DNA of 23,161 nucleotides, from IMG/VR virus record IMGVR_UViG_3300034418_002632, positions 1 through 23,161 of that record; one strand, 5' to 3'. A model generated the notes under the pieces. The model was given only the letters and a program-made list of their open reading frames with translations. It did not search any database and was not told the origin of the DNA. This document shows, piece after piece, positions 7,754 to 14,707 of the stretch. Source of the stretch: a virus. The translations under genes and the position numbers were made by a program. Numbering within the stretch: the stretch's first letter is position 1; each line of letters begins with the position of its first letter.

Positions 7754-10167
7754 CCGTATGGCATTTCTTTTTGTGCCATTTGCACGGTACCTAGTAATGT
7801 TTTTCTGTTTTCTGCAAACAGTTGTGCAACTGACTTAGCATCGATTGCACTAATTTGGTTAGTAATGTAAGTATTGTTTACTGTGCCTCCCATTCCTAAC
7901 TGATCATTGGGTATAATAGTTCCTGCTGTATTTGGTACAAACAATTCAGGTCCTCTTTCACCAACTATCGATGGTCTACCTACTGGAGGTCTACCACCAT
8001 CTGCAAATCCAAAGAGTGATTTGATTGCACCAAAGAATCCTCCACCAGTGCCTCCTGCACCAGTGCCAAAGATTGTAGCAATCATTTTTTGTATCTGACT
8101 TCTAATTATCAACTCAATCATACTGTTAATTAAATCTTTGAATGACAATTTACCTGTCTTAACAAAATTTACAAGTGCATCTTCCATGCCCTTTGTCATA
8201 GTATCAAATGCTTGTTTTGCTTGTGCGGCACCATCATAGGCTTTTTCTACATAAGCATCAATTGCGTTTGTCCAACCAGTTTCAAATTCACGTGATGCAT
8301 CATAATTTTCTTTAAATTGATCTTTTAATTCTTGTGAACCTTTTTCAGCAGCCGCATAATACGCTTGTATCTCAGCAGTACTTAATTTTTCACCGCGTCT
8401 TGCTTCTTCTGCTTCAATGGCTGCTTGTGCGGCTTCTCTGGCTGCAACTTCAATGTCATAATAACCTTTTTCTAATTCAGTCATCGTCATTTTTGCATAT
8501 TCATCTTGCAAATTACGCAGTTCTTTTTGCATATCAATTTGTTGTTGCAGACTAAATTGTAAAAGTTCGTTGGCACGTGTTTTTTCTATAACAGCATCAG
8601 TACTATTTTCTATTGCTTTCTTTTCTTTTTCGTAATCAGCGATAAGTTTTGCTAATGCCGCTTGTAAAGTCCCTATACTGTTTCTAACATTTTCATCATT
8701 GCTAATTTGTGCTTTAGCAATCTCATCTTGCAATCTACGTTTTTCTTCTAGGTATCTTTCTTCAAATGCTTGTATTTCAGATTGCTTTTTAGCCGCATCT
8801 TCACCTGCACCTATCAATTCACGTTCTAATTTTAATGCTTTTACTTGTTCTTCGTTTCTGCGTTTGTATTCTCTAACGCTATTTGCAATTTCTAAATTAA
8901 CTTGTGCAATTGCATTTGCAATTTCTAATTGCGATTCGGCAGTTGCAACACCAGAACCAGCAACATCACTTAATGCCTTATCAACTTCAGAAATCATTGC
9001 TTCAAATTCTGCTAATTCTGCGGTTAGATCACTTGTATCATCAGCCAGTTCTGAAAAATCGTCAAAAAGTTTGTCTATTCCTATAAATGATGCGATTGCG
9101 GCGGCCAAACCACCGATAAAACCGGTAAGTGTTGCTACGGCTTCTCCCAAATAACCAGCAGATTTGCGTAATCCTTCCCAAATAGGTTTAGTACCTTTTG
9201 CTAGACCTAATGCACGTTTTATATAATGCCCTATAACCGCAAAAGTTTTACCTAAACTACTCAATGCTACGAATGCCTTGTCACTAGATGCTCTGAGGCC
9301 CATAAATGCGGCTGATAATCCCCTAAACAACTTGCCTATTGCACTAAATGCTAATAAAGACATTCCTATTTTAAATACTGTTTTAAGAGGACCTATAATT
9401 TCTTGGATATTTTTTGTTGCTTTGTAAATTGAGAATGCAAAATATGTTATTACTCTACTTACAGATGTAGTAACCTTACCTTGTTCATCTACTGCCCCAA
9501 CTGCTAATAATGCCGCAGTACGCAACTGGTTCATAGCCTGACTAACTGTAGGTATTCTTTTAGCAAGGTTAATTAAACCTTGTTTATCCATTTCTTTTAA
9601 CGCATCAACAATAACATTAGCAGATACTTTACCTTCAGATGCTAATTTTTTCAATGCACCTACACTTTGTACCCCTACAATTTCTGCCATCTTTTGAGCA
9701 ACTGGACCCAAATTTTCAATAACTGCGTTTAAGTCTTCACCTTGGAATCTACCTAGTGAGAATGCTTGACCAATGTTATACAATGCACTTTCTGCTTCTC
9801 GGGAACTAGCACCAAACACTGATAATGCTGATGATAATTGCAATGTAAAATTAGCAGTATCTTGTAACGATAATCCTAAACCGTCAGCAGTTCTACCTAC
9901 TTTAGTAAAAATATCTGCTACCGTTTCAATATTTTGTCCTGTTGCTAATGAAATTTTACCAATAGTATCAAATGCTATTCGGGCTTGATTAGCATCTGTT
10001 ATAAATGAGTTTAATTTATTTTGGATAGTTGTGACAGAATCAGCAAATTCAGTTAATTCTTTAATACTTACCGCGGCGGCAAGAGCAGTTAATGCTTTAG
10101 TTAAACCACCTATGCTTTGTTGAGCACCTTTAGTATCGACTTCAACTGTATATTTTAAATCTGCCAT
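7750..10167 (-). CDS. Tail tape measure protein
   Basis: 805 aa, the longest helical protein in the window. Residues about 60-200 match the tape-measure N-terminal domain (TIGR02675 type), e.g. SALSVFGASSREAESALYNI, FQGEDLNAVIENLGPVAQKM and LKKLASEGKVSANVIVDAL. Hydrophobic stretches follow at about 255-300 and 345-372 (TLTGFIGGLAAAIASFIGI). A long charged coiled coil spans about 380-650. The C-terminus carries GGRPPVGRPSIVGERGPELF, a frequent tape measure ending. It acts as a ruler inside the tube and is ejected with DNA. Using the general rule of about 1.5 Å per residue, a tail near 120 nm is predicted (inference). It follows the chaperone G/T genes and the gp10-like gene, as expected for long-tailed phages. 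Confidence 0.93.
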   Translation of the reverse strand: MADLKYTVEVDTKGAQQSIGGLTKALTALAAAVSIKELTEFADSVTTIQNKLNSFITDANQARIAFDTIGKISLATGQNIETVADIFTKVGRTADGLGLSLQDTANFTLQLSSALSVFGASSREAESALYNIGQAFSLGRFQGEDLNAVIENLGPVAQKMAEIVGVQSVGALKKLASEGKVSANVIVDALKEMDKQGLINLAKRIPTVSQAMNQLRTAALLAVGAVDEQGKVTTSVSRVITYFAFSIYKATKNIQEIIGPLKTVFKIGMSLLAFSAIGKLFRGLSAAFMGLRASSDKAFVALSSLGKTFAVIGHYIKRALGLAKGTKPIWEGLRKSAGYLGEAVATLTGFIGGLAAAIASFIGIDKLFDDFSELADDTSDLTAELAEFEAMISEVDKALSDVAGSGVATAESQLEIANAIAQVNLEIANSVREYKRRNEEQVKALKLERELIGAGEDAAKKQSEIQAFEERYLEEKRRLQDEIAKAQISNDENVRNSIGTLQAALAKLIADYEKEKKAIENSTDAVIEKTRANELLQFSLQQQIDMQKELRNLQDEYAKMTMTELEKGYYDIEVAAREAAQAAIEAEEARRGEKLSTAEIQAYYAAAEKGSQELKDQFKENYDASREFETGWTNAIDAYVEKAYDGAAQAKQAFDTMTKGMEDALVNFVKTGKLSFKDLINSMIELIIRSQIQKMIATIFGTGAGGTGGGFFGAIKSLFGFADGGRPPVGRPSIVGERGPELFVPNTAGTIIPNDQLGMGGTVNNTYITNQISAIDAKSVAQLFAENRKTLLGTVQMAQKEMPYG

Positions 10168-10176
10168 TGTATGTTC

Positions 10177-10461
10177 CTATTTTTTCATTATTTGCTTCAC
10201 AATCTTTCGTACTTGTTTTATCATGGGTTTAGTCATACCATTAGGTGCTTGTTTACTGTACCCTTCGTCTAATCGTTTTGCATATGCGTAGTCTGCAACG
10301 ATTGTATCGCCTTGCAAATATGTATGATCTCTGGCATATCCATTATCTACTGGTGTTTCTTTAACAAAGATTTTGTATGCTTCATCAGGTACATCATCTA
10401 ATTTTTTAATGATGCGTTTGATACTAGGTGTCATTTTATCAGTCTTTTTTATTAACTTCAT
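10177..10461 (-). CDS. HK97 gp10-like tail completion / head-tail joining protein
   Basis: 94 aa, basic. The segment ETPVDNGYARDHTYLQGDTI (35-54) followed by ADYAYAKRLDEGYSKQAPNG (56-75) is the hallmark of HK97 gp10-like proteins (P-V-D-T-G...Y-A..L-E-xG). Its start overlaps the end of the T reading frame by 23 nt, so translation is probably coupled. In HK97-type phages this gene usually lies between the capsid/connector genes and the tail tube. Here it has moved to between the chaperones and the tape measure. The family call is fairly secure from motifs; whether it still works at the neck is unknown. Confidence 0.78.
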   Translation of the reverse strand: MKLIKKTDKMTPSIKRIIKKLDDVPDEAYKIFVKETPVDNGYARDHTYLQGDTIVADYAYAKRLDEGYSKQAPNGMTKPMIKQVRKIVKQIMKK

Positions 10462-10711
10462 ATTTTTTACCTTTTATCGCATACAATTCTTCAAGTGTTA
10501 AATCTGGAACTGGCGCTCTTCCATTTTTACTATTTGCTTTTTTGTTATGATAGTTTTCAAATGTTAATGCCGCATCCATAATATATAAGTCAAATGTATC
10601 TGCTTTCATCAAAACTTCGCTAGGTAAAAGACCATATCTCTTACCTAATGTGTCAATTTGCATTATTGATGTCATCTTAGGAGAATCGATCACTAATGCA
10701 TCAGTTGTTAC
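10439..10711 (-). CDS. T extension of tail assembly chaperone, made by minus-1 frameshift from G
   Basis: This frame is minus 1 relative to gene G and is open from the slippery site to the TGA at 10441-10439. After the slip it reads GTA ACA ACT GAT GCA TTA and then the GTG at 10693. If started at that GTG the protein would be 84 aa, but no Shine-Dalgarno site is visible there. Fusion to the 99 residues of G gives about 189 aa, comparable in organisation to lambda gpG-T. The domain is helical (PKMTSIMQIDTLGKRYGLLP, TFDLYIMDAALTFENYHNKK) with a charged tail. By analogy, the G part coats the tape measure and the T part recruits tube subunits. The chaperone role is inferred from position, frame relation and slippery sequence. 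Confidence 0.8.
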   Translation of the reverse strand, partial: VTTDALVIDSPKMTSIMQIDTLGKRYGLLPSEVLMKADTFDLYIMDAALTFENYHNKKANSKNGRAPVPDLTLEELYAIKGKKYEVNKKD

Positions 10712-10767
10712 TTTCCCAAAAGTTCAGTAACCTTACCAATTGCCTTCATCAAAACTTTACTAGGTAA
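10601..10767 (-). repeat. 27-nt direct repeat (24/27 identical) in chaperone G and its T extension
   Basis: Copies lie at 10601-10627 (T frame) and 10741-10767 (G frame), 140 nt apart. They encode LPSEVLMKA and LPSKVLMKA, each read in its own gene's frame. The 140-nt offset is not a multiple of three, consistent with the minus-1 relation of the two frames. Confidence 0.85.
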
Positions 10768-11007
10768 CATATTTTTATTACTAATAATTTGTTTACCATT
10801 TTCGTCTAAGATAAGATTTTTAACAATATCAATAATATTGCCTGTGTCTTGCTCAGAACCTACGTTTGCAAGTTTAGTAAACACTTCCATAGGTTGACGA
10901 TCCCAACTATAAAAAACTAGAGGTTCACCAAATTCTTTAGTGGTATCTTCGTCATCTATTGTGAGTTCGACTAACTGGGGTTGTGCTGATAATTCTGATA
11001 GTTTCAT
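10708..11007 (-). CDS. Tail assembly chaperone G-like protein
   Basis: 99 aa, acidic and soluble, with a beta-like start (LVELTIDDEDTTKEFGEPLV) and a helical second half (ILDENGKQIISNKNMLPSKV, LMKAIGKVTELLGK). It sits between the tail tube and the tape measure, the fixed place of gpG-type chaperones. Its last codons, TTG GGA AAG TAA, contain the heptamer GGGAAAG that lambda uses for G/G-T frameshifting. The ATG overlaps the previous stop (ATGA) and has a CAGGAG site 8-9 nt upstream. A late-promoter-like motif lies 24 nt before the start. G alone should be the major product and the fusion the minor one. Confidence 0.82.
   Translation of the reverse strand: MKLSELSAQPQLVELTIDDEDTTKEFGEPLVFYSWDRQPMEVFTKLANVGSEQDTGNIIDIVKNLILDENGKQIISNKNMLPSKVLMKAIGKVTELLGK
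10711..10717 (-). other. Minus-1 ribosomal slippery site GGGAAAG
   Basis: In the zero frame it reads G GGA AAG followed at once by the TAA stop of G, a correct X XXY YYZ arrangement. It is the same heptamer as in phage lambda G/T. An AAGG stretch about 13 nt upstream could act as a stimulating internal Shine-Dalgarno sequence. I see no strong downstream hairpin. Confidence 0.85.
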
Positions 11008-11228
11008 TTGTTATTCTCCTGTGAATTGTTGATATTGTATTTAGCAGAATCGTCTACTGATTCTAGTAGTTGATTTAGTAATGCTAAACGAAATTGTTGT
11101 TTGGCTTTGAGTTGCCTGATAGTTGCACCCAAGTTATCTAACATGGGCATCATTTTTGCCTCATCAGCGATGAGTGATCTGAGTTTTTCTTCGTCTGTTT
11201 TGAGCCAGACTTGTGCTGAGTCGTTCAT
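11004..11228 (-). CDS. Small helical protein between tail tube and chaperone G
   Basis: 74 aa, predicted almost fully helical (EEKLRSLIADEAKMMPMLDN, LGATIRQLKAKQQFRLALLN), with a polar tail. No cysteines or membrane segment. It is the first gene after the tube-gene hairpin and is coupled to chaperone G by an ATGA overlap. Its last codons contain a 12/13 copy of the late promoter motif that serves G. I recognise no family. An accessory assembly factor is possible. Confidence 0.65.
   Translation of the reverse strand: MNDSAQVWLKTDEEKLRSLIADEAKMMPMLDNLGATIRQLKAKQQFRLALLNQLLESVDDSAKYNINNSQENNK
11032..11044 (-). promoter_or_regulatory. Late-promoter-like motif, 12/13 match, before chaperone G
   Basis: CTAAATACAATAT on the minus strand, one mismatch to the 13-mer, inside the last codons of the 74-aa gene and 24 nt before the ATG at 11007. 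Being within coding sequence lowers confidence. Confidence 0.4.
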
Positions 11229-11235
11229 TTATTTT

Positions 11236-11252
11236 TCCTTATAAATTATTAA
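11236..11252 (-). repeat. 17-nt leader repeat TTAATAATTTATAAGGA (copy 2)
   Basis: Identical to 7737-7753. It starts in the T-rich tail of the tube-gene hairpin and ends in the Shine-Dalgarno sequence of the 74-aa gene. Confidence 0.5.
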
Positions 11253-11256
11253 AAGT

Positions 11257-11280
11257 GAGTAGGGAGTTGCCTCCCTACTC
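11257..11280 (-). terminator. Hairpin after the tail tube gene, probable intrinsic terminator
   Basis: A perfect 10-bp stem (GAGTAGGGAG / CTCCCTACTC) with a 4-nt loop. On the minus strand it is followed by ACTTTTAAT, a short T tract. It lies 15 nt after the tube gene stop, where phages often limit read-through after a highly expressed tube gene. The weak T tract means it may attenuate, or protect the 3' end, rather than fully terminate. Confidence 0.7.
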
Positions 11281-11294
11281 GATTGGTATAACAA

Positions 11295-11807
11295 TTATGC
11301 TACGGTTGTACCTTGTGATAAGATGCCGTCTACAGCAATAGTCATTGGTGATACCCAAATAGGAGCCTCAGGGCTCACAGTTGGGGCAATGCTAGTAATG
11401 TATCCAAGACCTTGGTAATAGTACTTACCGGTAACATCAATTTCTCCGTCCATAACTACTACGAATTGTACTTCGACTTTGTTTGCAGAAAGACCATTGA
11501 CACCCCATTCAGGAGCAGTAGACTGTCCTGTAGTTAGAGTACCAAAAAACTCAGTGTCTTCGATAACCATATTAGTTTCAATACTGTTATCTGCAGGAGT
11601 AGTAATCTTGTTCATGTCTGTTGAACAGAAGTCTGTCCAAGAGAATACTCCAGTTGAGTTAGTAATGGTAATGTCTTGTAAGCATTCTACATCTAAGAAG
11701 TCAAATCCAGAAACTGTTGCTACAGAACCTGTATAAGCATTTGCAGTGTCAGTACTCAAGTAGATATGAGGTTGTTTACCTGTTGTGTTTACTGTAATTC
11801 TTGCCAT
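11295..11807 (-). CDS. Major tail tube protein
   Basis: 170 aa, beta-rich. It carries VATVSGFDFLDVECLQDI, MVIEDTEFFGTLTTGQS, KVEVQFVVVMDGEIDVTG and WVSPMTIAVDGILSQG, a pattern of strands typical of siphovirus tube proteins. It lies directly downstream of the tail terminator-like gene and upstream of the chaperone pair and tape measure. It has a strong GGAGA site and is followed by a terminator hairpin, both fitting a major virion protein. No Ig-like C-terminal decoration domain is present. Function by order and strand pattern; no catalytic features are expected. Confidence 0.78.
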   Translation of the reverse strand: MARITVNTTGKQPHIYLSTDTANAYTGSVATVSGFDFLDVECLQDITITNSTGVFSWTDFCSTDMNKITTPADNSIETNMVIEDTEFFGTLTTGQSTAPEWGVNGLSANKVEVQFVVVMDGEIDVTGKYYYQGLGYITSIAPTVSPEAPIWVSPMTIAVDGILSQGTTVA

Positions 11808-11819
11808 GTTGTTGTCTCC

Positions 11820-12245
11820 TTAAGATTGATAGGCGTTATTAAATTCTAAACGTGTTAAGTCAAATGTATAGGTATGTATTTCACTACGATTACCTATTGT
11901 AACTTCTCTGTCAAATTCTACTGATGTATAACCATCAAAAAAGTTGACGTTTGCGGCTAAATCTTCAATAGCATCTTGTATTGCTACAGACTGTGGATCA
12001 TTTTGAAATGATATGTACATGATATTGAATTGATCAATAGCATCATACATCGAACCACAGTTTTGAATTGCTAACTGATTAACTGTTCTACTATTAGTAG
12101 TTACGTCATCAACATACAATCCATATGCTACTGTGTCTTCGTCACTAGGATAACTTGCAGATACTTCGATAATTGGAGTCTGTTGTCTCGCAACTGCTCG
12201 TAAGTAAACTACTACATCATCTTTGTCGACCAAAGGTCTAGCCAT
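11820..12245 (-). CDS. Tail terminator-like / tail completion protein
   Basis: 141 aa. DKDDVVVYLRAVARQQTPII at the start, alternating beta/alpha in the middle, and an ending of EIHTYTFDLTRLEFN that fits the small alpha/beta fold of lambda gpU / SPP1 gp17-type terminators, which measure the local value of a regular property per subunit. Its ATG overlaps the stop of the connector gene by 1 nt (TAATG). It is followed within 12 nt by the tube gene, the usual position. Sequence similarity to named families cannot be asserted from sight. Confidence 0.6.
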   Translation of the reverse strand: MARPLVDKDDVVVYLRAVARQQTPIIEVSASYPSDEDTVAYGLYVDDVTTNSRTVNQLAIQNCGSMYDAIDQFNIMYISFQNDPQSVAIQDAIEDLAANVNFFDGYTSVEFDREVTIGNRSEIHTYTFDLTRLEFNNAYQS

Positions 12246-12772
12246 TAAAAGTATCTCCTATCACCAGTGAAATAGTCTGGATCAGATGTCCAGTTTTCTT
12301 CCAACTTAGTAGTAGGACCATCTGGCGCATCATTATTCAAGTCATAAAAATTCATCAATTCTAATGCTTTAGTCCATTCGGCTTCAAATCTGTCAACTGC
12401 ATGATTAAAGTTTGCAGTATCAACAGAGTTGACATTAGACGTATCAGACACGATACTCTCGTAGAAGATTTTCACTGCCATGAAAGTATCAAGTCTGATT
12501 AACGTTTGATCATTTTTAATTAATTGACCTGGATTAAATGCAGATACCATTTGTCCATTAGGTAAGTTAGCGTAATATGATGCTCCAAAAACAGTATCAC
12601 AATACTTAGGCCACCACCCAAATTCAAGTTTATACAAAATCTCTTGCGACCCTACTTTAAAGTAGTTGTCCCAGTCGATTTGCATTTGTGATGCACGCCT
12701 TTCTGCCGCAGGATCATAAAATATGATGTCTGAGACTGTTGCATTTGATACCCTTTGATATGGAACTGACAT
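12245..12772 (-). CDS. Head-tail connector / neck protein
   Basis: 175 aa, mixed helical, with aromatic-rich stretches (IDWDNYFKVGSQEILYKLEF, GWWPKYCDTVFGASYYA) and a helical part DRFEAEWTKALELMNFYDLN. It lies between the major capsid protein and the tail terminator-like gene, where adaptor and stopper proteins are encoded. The acidic/proline tail ends in DPDYFTGDRRYF. I do not recognise a specific family, so neck role rests on synteny. It is coupled to the next gene by a TAATG overlap. Confidence 0.6.
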   Translation of the reverse strand: MSVPYQRVSNATVSDIIFYDPAAERRASQMQIDWDNYFKVGSQEILYKLEFGWWPKYCDTVFGASYYANLPNGQMVSAFNPGQLIKNDQTLIRLDTFMAVKIFYESIVSDTSNVNSVDTANFNHAVDRFEAEWTKALELMNFYDLNNDAPDGPTTKLEENWTSDPDYFTGDRRYF

Positions 12773-12795
12773 ATTATTTTCCTATACTAATTGAA

Positions 12796-13845
12796 TTAAG
12801 CCTGTAGAATGTTAATAGCTCCGCCTCTTCTTAAATCAGCGACACCTGCACCCATGTATGCAAGACCAGTTACCCACATTTGTAGTCCACCGGGCTTCTC
12901 ACCTGTCTTAATTTGAAGTCCTTCTTTAAGAACAGTGAAGATAGCAGTTTCATGGAAGTAAGCACCAACTAATACTGATTCGCCAGATACGCCAGCAACA
13001 GTACGTGTTGCACCATCCAAGAATGTGGTGAAAATAACTGCACAACCATAGATGTTGGATAACTGACCAGTTGCTAATAGTTCTTCACCAAGTGAAGTAA
13101 TAGCAGATCCGCCTGAATCAGCAGAACCAACTGCTCCGCCTGTTAATTCATCAAGCATACGATTCATTGAAGAACCACTTCGTGTTGAAGCAGTAACTTC
13201 AGCAGAGTCACCATTAGAATCTAGTACAACAATAGGTGTACCTGGTAAACGTGCTGTTTTGTAGTTTTGCTTAACGTTACGAATCAAGCCAAGTACTGAG
13301 TTAGCAGTAAAGCCTGATGTAGCACCAGCTGGGGAATCTCCGTCAGCAACAAGTTCCATAGCACCTAACTCAGTTGGACGAGCAAAGCCGTCTTGTGGAG
13401 CAGGTGAGTAGTTTACGTTACCTGGGCCTACTTTAAATGAAGTGAAAGCGGCGCATACACGCTGATCAACTTTCTCTGCATAAGATTCGCCAAGTTCAGC
13501 ACCAATAGTTGCGGCTAATTGGAAAGAAGTTGTCCATCCATAGAACACATCAAATGCTGTGGCTGCAACTGCTGGAGTTGCTGTGATAGAGCCTTGTCCA
13601 AGGCTTGGGTTTTGTTCAACTGCACCACCTGTAGCAAAACCACCGTCTCCATTAACTGGGGTGTAGTCTTGGTATGTGATTGGTGCAAAGTTAGGTACTA
13701 AGTATTCGTTACCTTGAGTAGGTGTAACTACCTGTGTAAAGTCTACTAGACCTTGGCTTTCGTGCATAGCACGTAAAGCAAAGTTTGCAATCGCAGTAGT
13801 GAATCCATCTGATTCGTTATTACTGCCTCCTAATATATATGCCAT
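12796..13845 (-). CDS. Major capsid protein
   Basis: 349 aa, abundant-protein composition (A, G, T, V) with an AGGAGATT site. It begins MAYILGGSNNESDGFTTAIA and includes AVAATAFDVFYGWTTSFQLA and LGESYAEKVDQRVCAAFTSF, consistent with the long helix and belt of an HK97-fold shell protein. LRRGGAINILQA ends it. It follows a scaffold-like gene and precedes the connector genes. There is no obvious separate N-terminal delta domain. No maturation protease is encoded next to it. Identity from position, size and composition; fold inferred. Confidence 0.8.
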   Translation of the reverse strand: MAYILGGSNNESDGFTTAIANFALRAMHESQGLVDFTQVVTPTQGNEYLVPNFAPITYQDYTPVNGDGGFATGGAVEQNPSLGQGSITATPAVAATAFDVFYGWTTSFQLAATIGAELGESYAEKVDQRVCAAFTSFKVGPGNVNYSPAPQDGFARPTELGAMELVADGDSPAGATSGFTANSVLGLIRNVKQNYKTARLPGTPIVVLDSNGDSAEVTASTRSGSSMNRMLDELTGGAVGSADSGGSAITSLGEELLATGQLSNIYGCAVIFTTFLDGATRTVAGVSGESVLVGAYFHETAIFTVLKEGLQIKTGEKPGGLQMWVTGLAYMGAGVADLRRGGAINILQA

Positions 13846-13869
13846 TGTAGTAATCTCCTATATGTTGGC

Positions 13870-14652
13870 TTATAAAACTTTCCTAGATGTACCTGAAACT
13901 GTCATGCCCACACTCTGACTTTTTAAGCCAGTACCTTTACCTAGACCATTCCTTTGAGCCCAAGCATTGAATGCCGCAGGGTCTTTAGAATAATCAGGTA
14001 TTTGGTCAAGGGGAGCACCAGCAAACATGTTGCCTTGTCCAGGTCTTAATCCAGATCCTGATTGAGTTGCTTTTTGCTTAAGTAACTTTGGGTTACCTAT
14101 AGCAATTTCTTCAACTAAACCTCTCAAAGAGAGTGGATTACCATCATCACCATAACGCTCTTGACCTTTGCCATTGACTATGCTGTAAGTTCCATCTTCA
14201 TTCCAAGCAATATTTGCTTTAATCTTTTGGACAGCATATTCTGATAGTTCAGTGTCGAATCTGTCACCCATTGTTTGCAGTATATCTGTTTCAAGTTCTT
14301 TTACTTTCAGTGCTTGCTCTTTTTGAGTAAGTTCTGAACGTAATTTTTGAAACTGTTCATGCAAATCGTTGGTTGAAACACGATTTGATTGTCGTGGCTG
14401 TTGTACTTCCACTGGCTGTACGTTGCCATCGGTTTTTTGAGCCGACATCTTAGCGATAAACGCAACTGCATCTTCTACAGAACTTAAGTCTGTACCAGAT
14501 GCTTTACTCAAAGCATTCAAAATACCTTGAGTTTGTGCTTTGCGAATAGCGCCAGGGTTAACTCTAGGCTCGTTTGAAGAATTTTGAACTTCATCGTTCA
14601 CTTGATCTTCCACAAGGGCTTGTTCGTTGCCAACGTCTATTTGATCACTCAT
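13870..14652 (-). CDS. Capsid scaffold-like protein
   Basis: 260 aa. An acidic, disordered N-terminus (1-35), helix at 35-70, then a charged coiled coil at about 95-128 (LHEQFQKLRSELTQKEQALK). A conserved-looking segment RGLVEEIAIGNPKLLKQKAT follows, then a glycine/serine-rich, basic tail. It lies between portal and major capsid protein, the usual site of the scaffold. It has its own late-promoter-like motif 42 nt upstream. Scaffold function is inferred from architecture and order. No serine protease motif (as in scaffold-protease fusions) is visible. Confidence 0.75.
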   Translation of the reverse strand: MSDQIDVGNEQALVEDQVNDEVQNSSNEPRVNPGAIRKAQTQGILNALSKASGTDLSSVEDAVAFIAKMSAQKTDGNVQPVEVQQPRQSNRVSTNDLHEQFQKLRSELTQKEQALKVKELETDILQTMGDRFDTELSEYAVQKIKANIAWNEDGTYSIVNGKGQERYGDDGNPLSLRGLVEEIAIGNPKLLKQKATQSGSGLRPGQGNMFAGAPLDQIPDYSKDPAAFNAWAQRNGLGKGTGLKSQSVGMTVSGTSRKVL

Positions 14653-14694
14653 TTAATTCTCCTATTATAACGTAATAACCGTTTATTTGTTGTG

Positions 14695-14707
14695 ATATTG
14701 TATTTAT
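14695..14707 (-). promoter_or_regulatory. T4-late-type promoter motif ATAAATACAATAT (exact copy)
   Basis: Exact copy of the 13-mer. It includes the TAA stop codon of the portal gene and ends 42 nt before the scaffold ATG at 14652. Orientation is that of the genes. Confidence 0.55.

Noticed and set aside
8699-9154. 151-codon plus-strand frame over the tape measure coiled coil
   Set aside because: Antisense to helical coding sequence, with Ser/Ala/Leu-rich low complexity as expected of a shadow.
14200-14700. Possible prohead protease in the 260-aa gene
   Set aside because: No catalytic Ser/His pattern seen; coiled coil and disordered ends fit a scaffold better.
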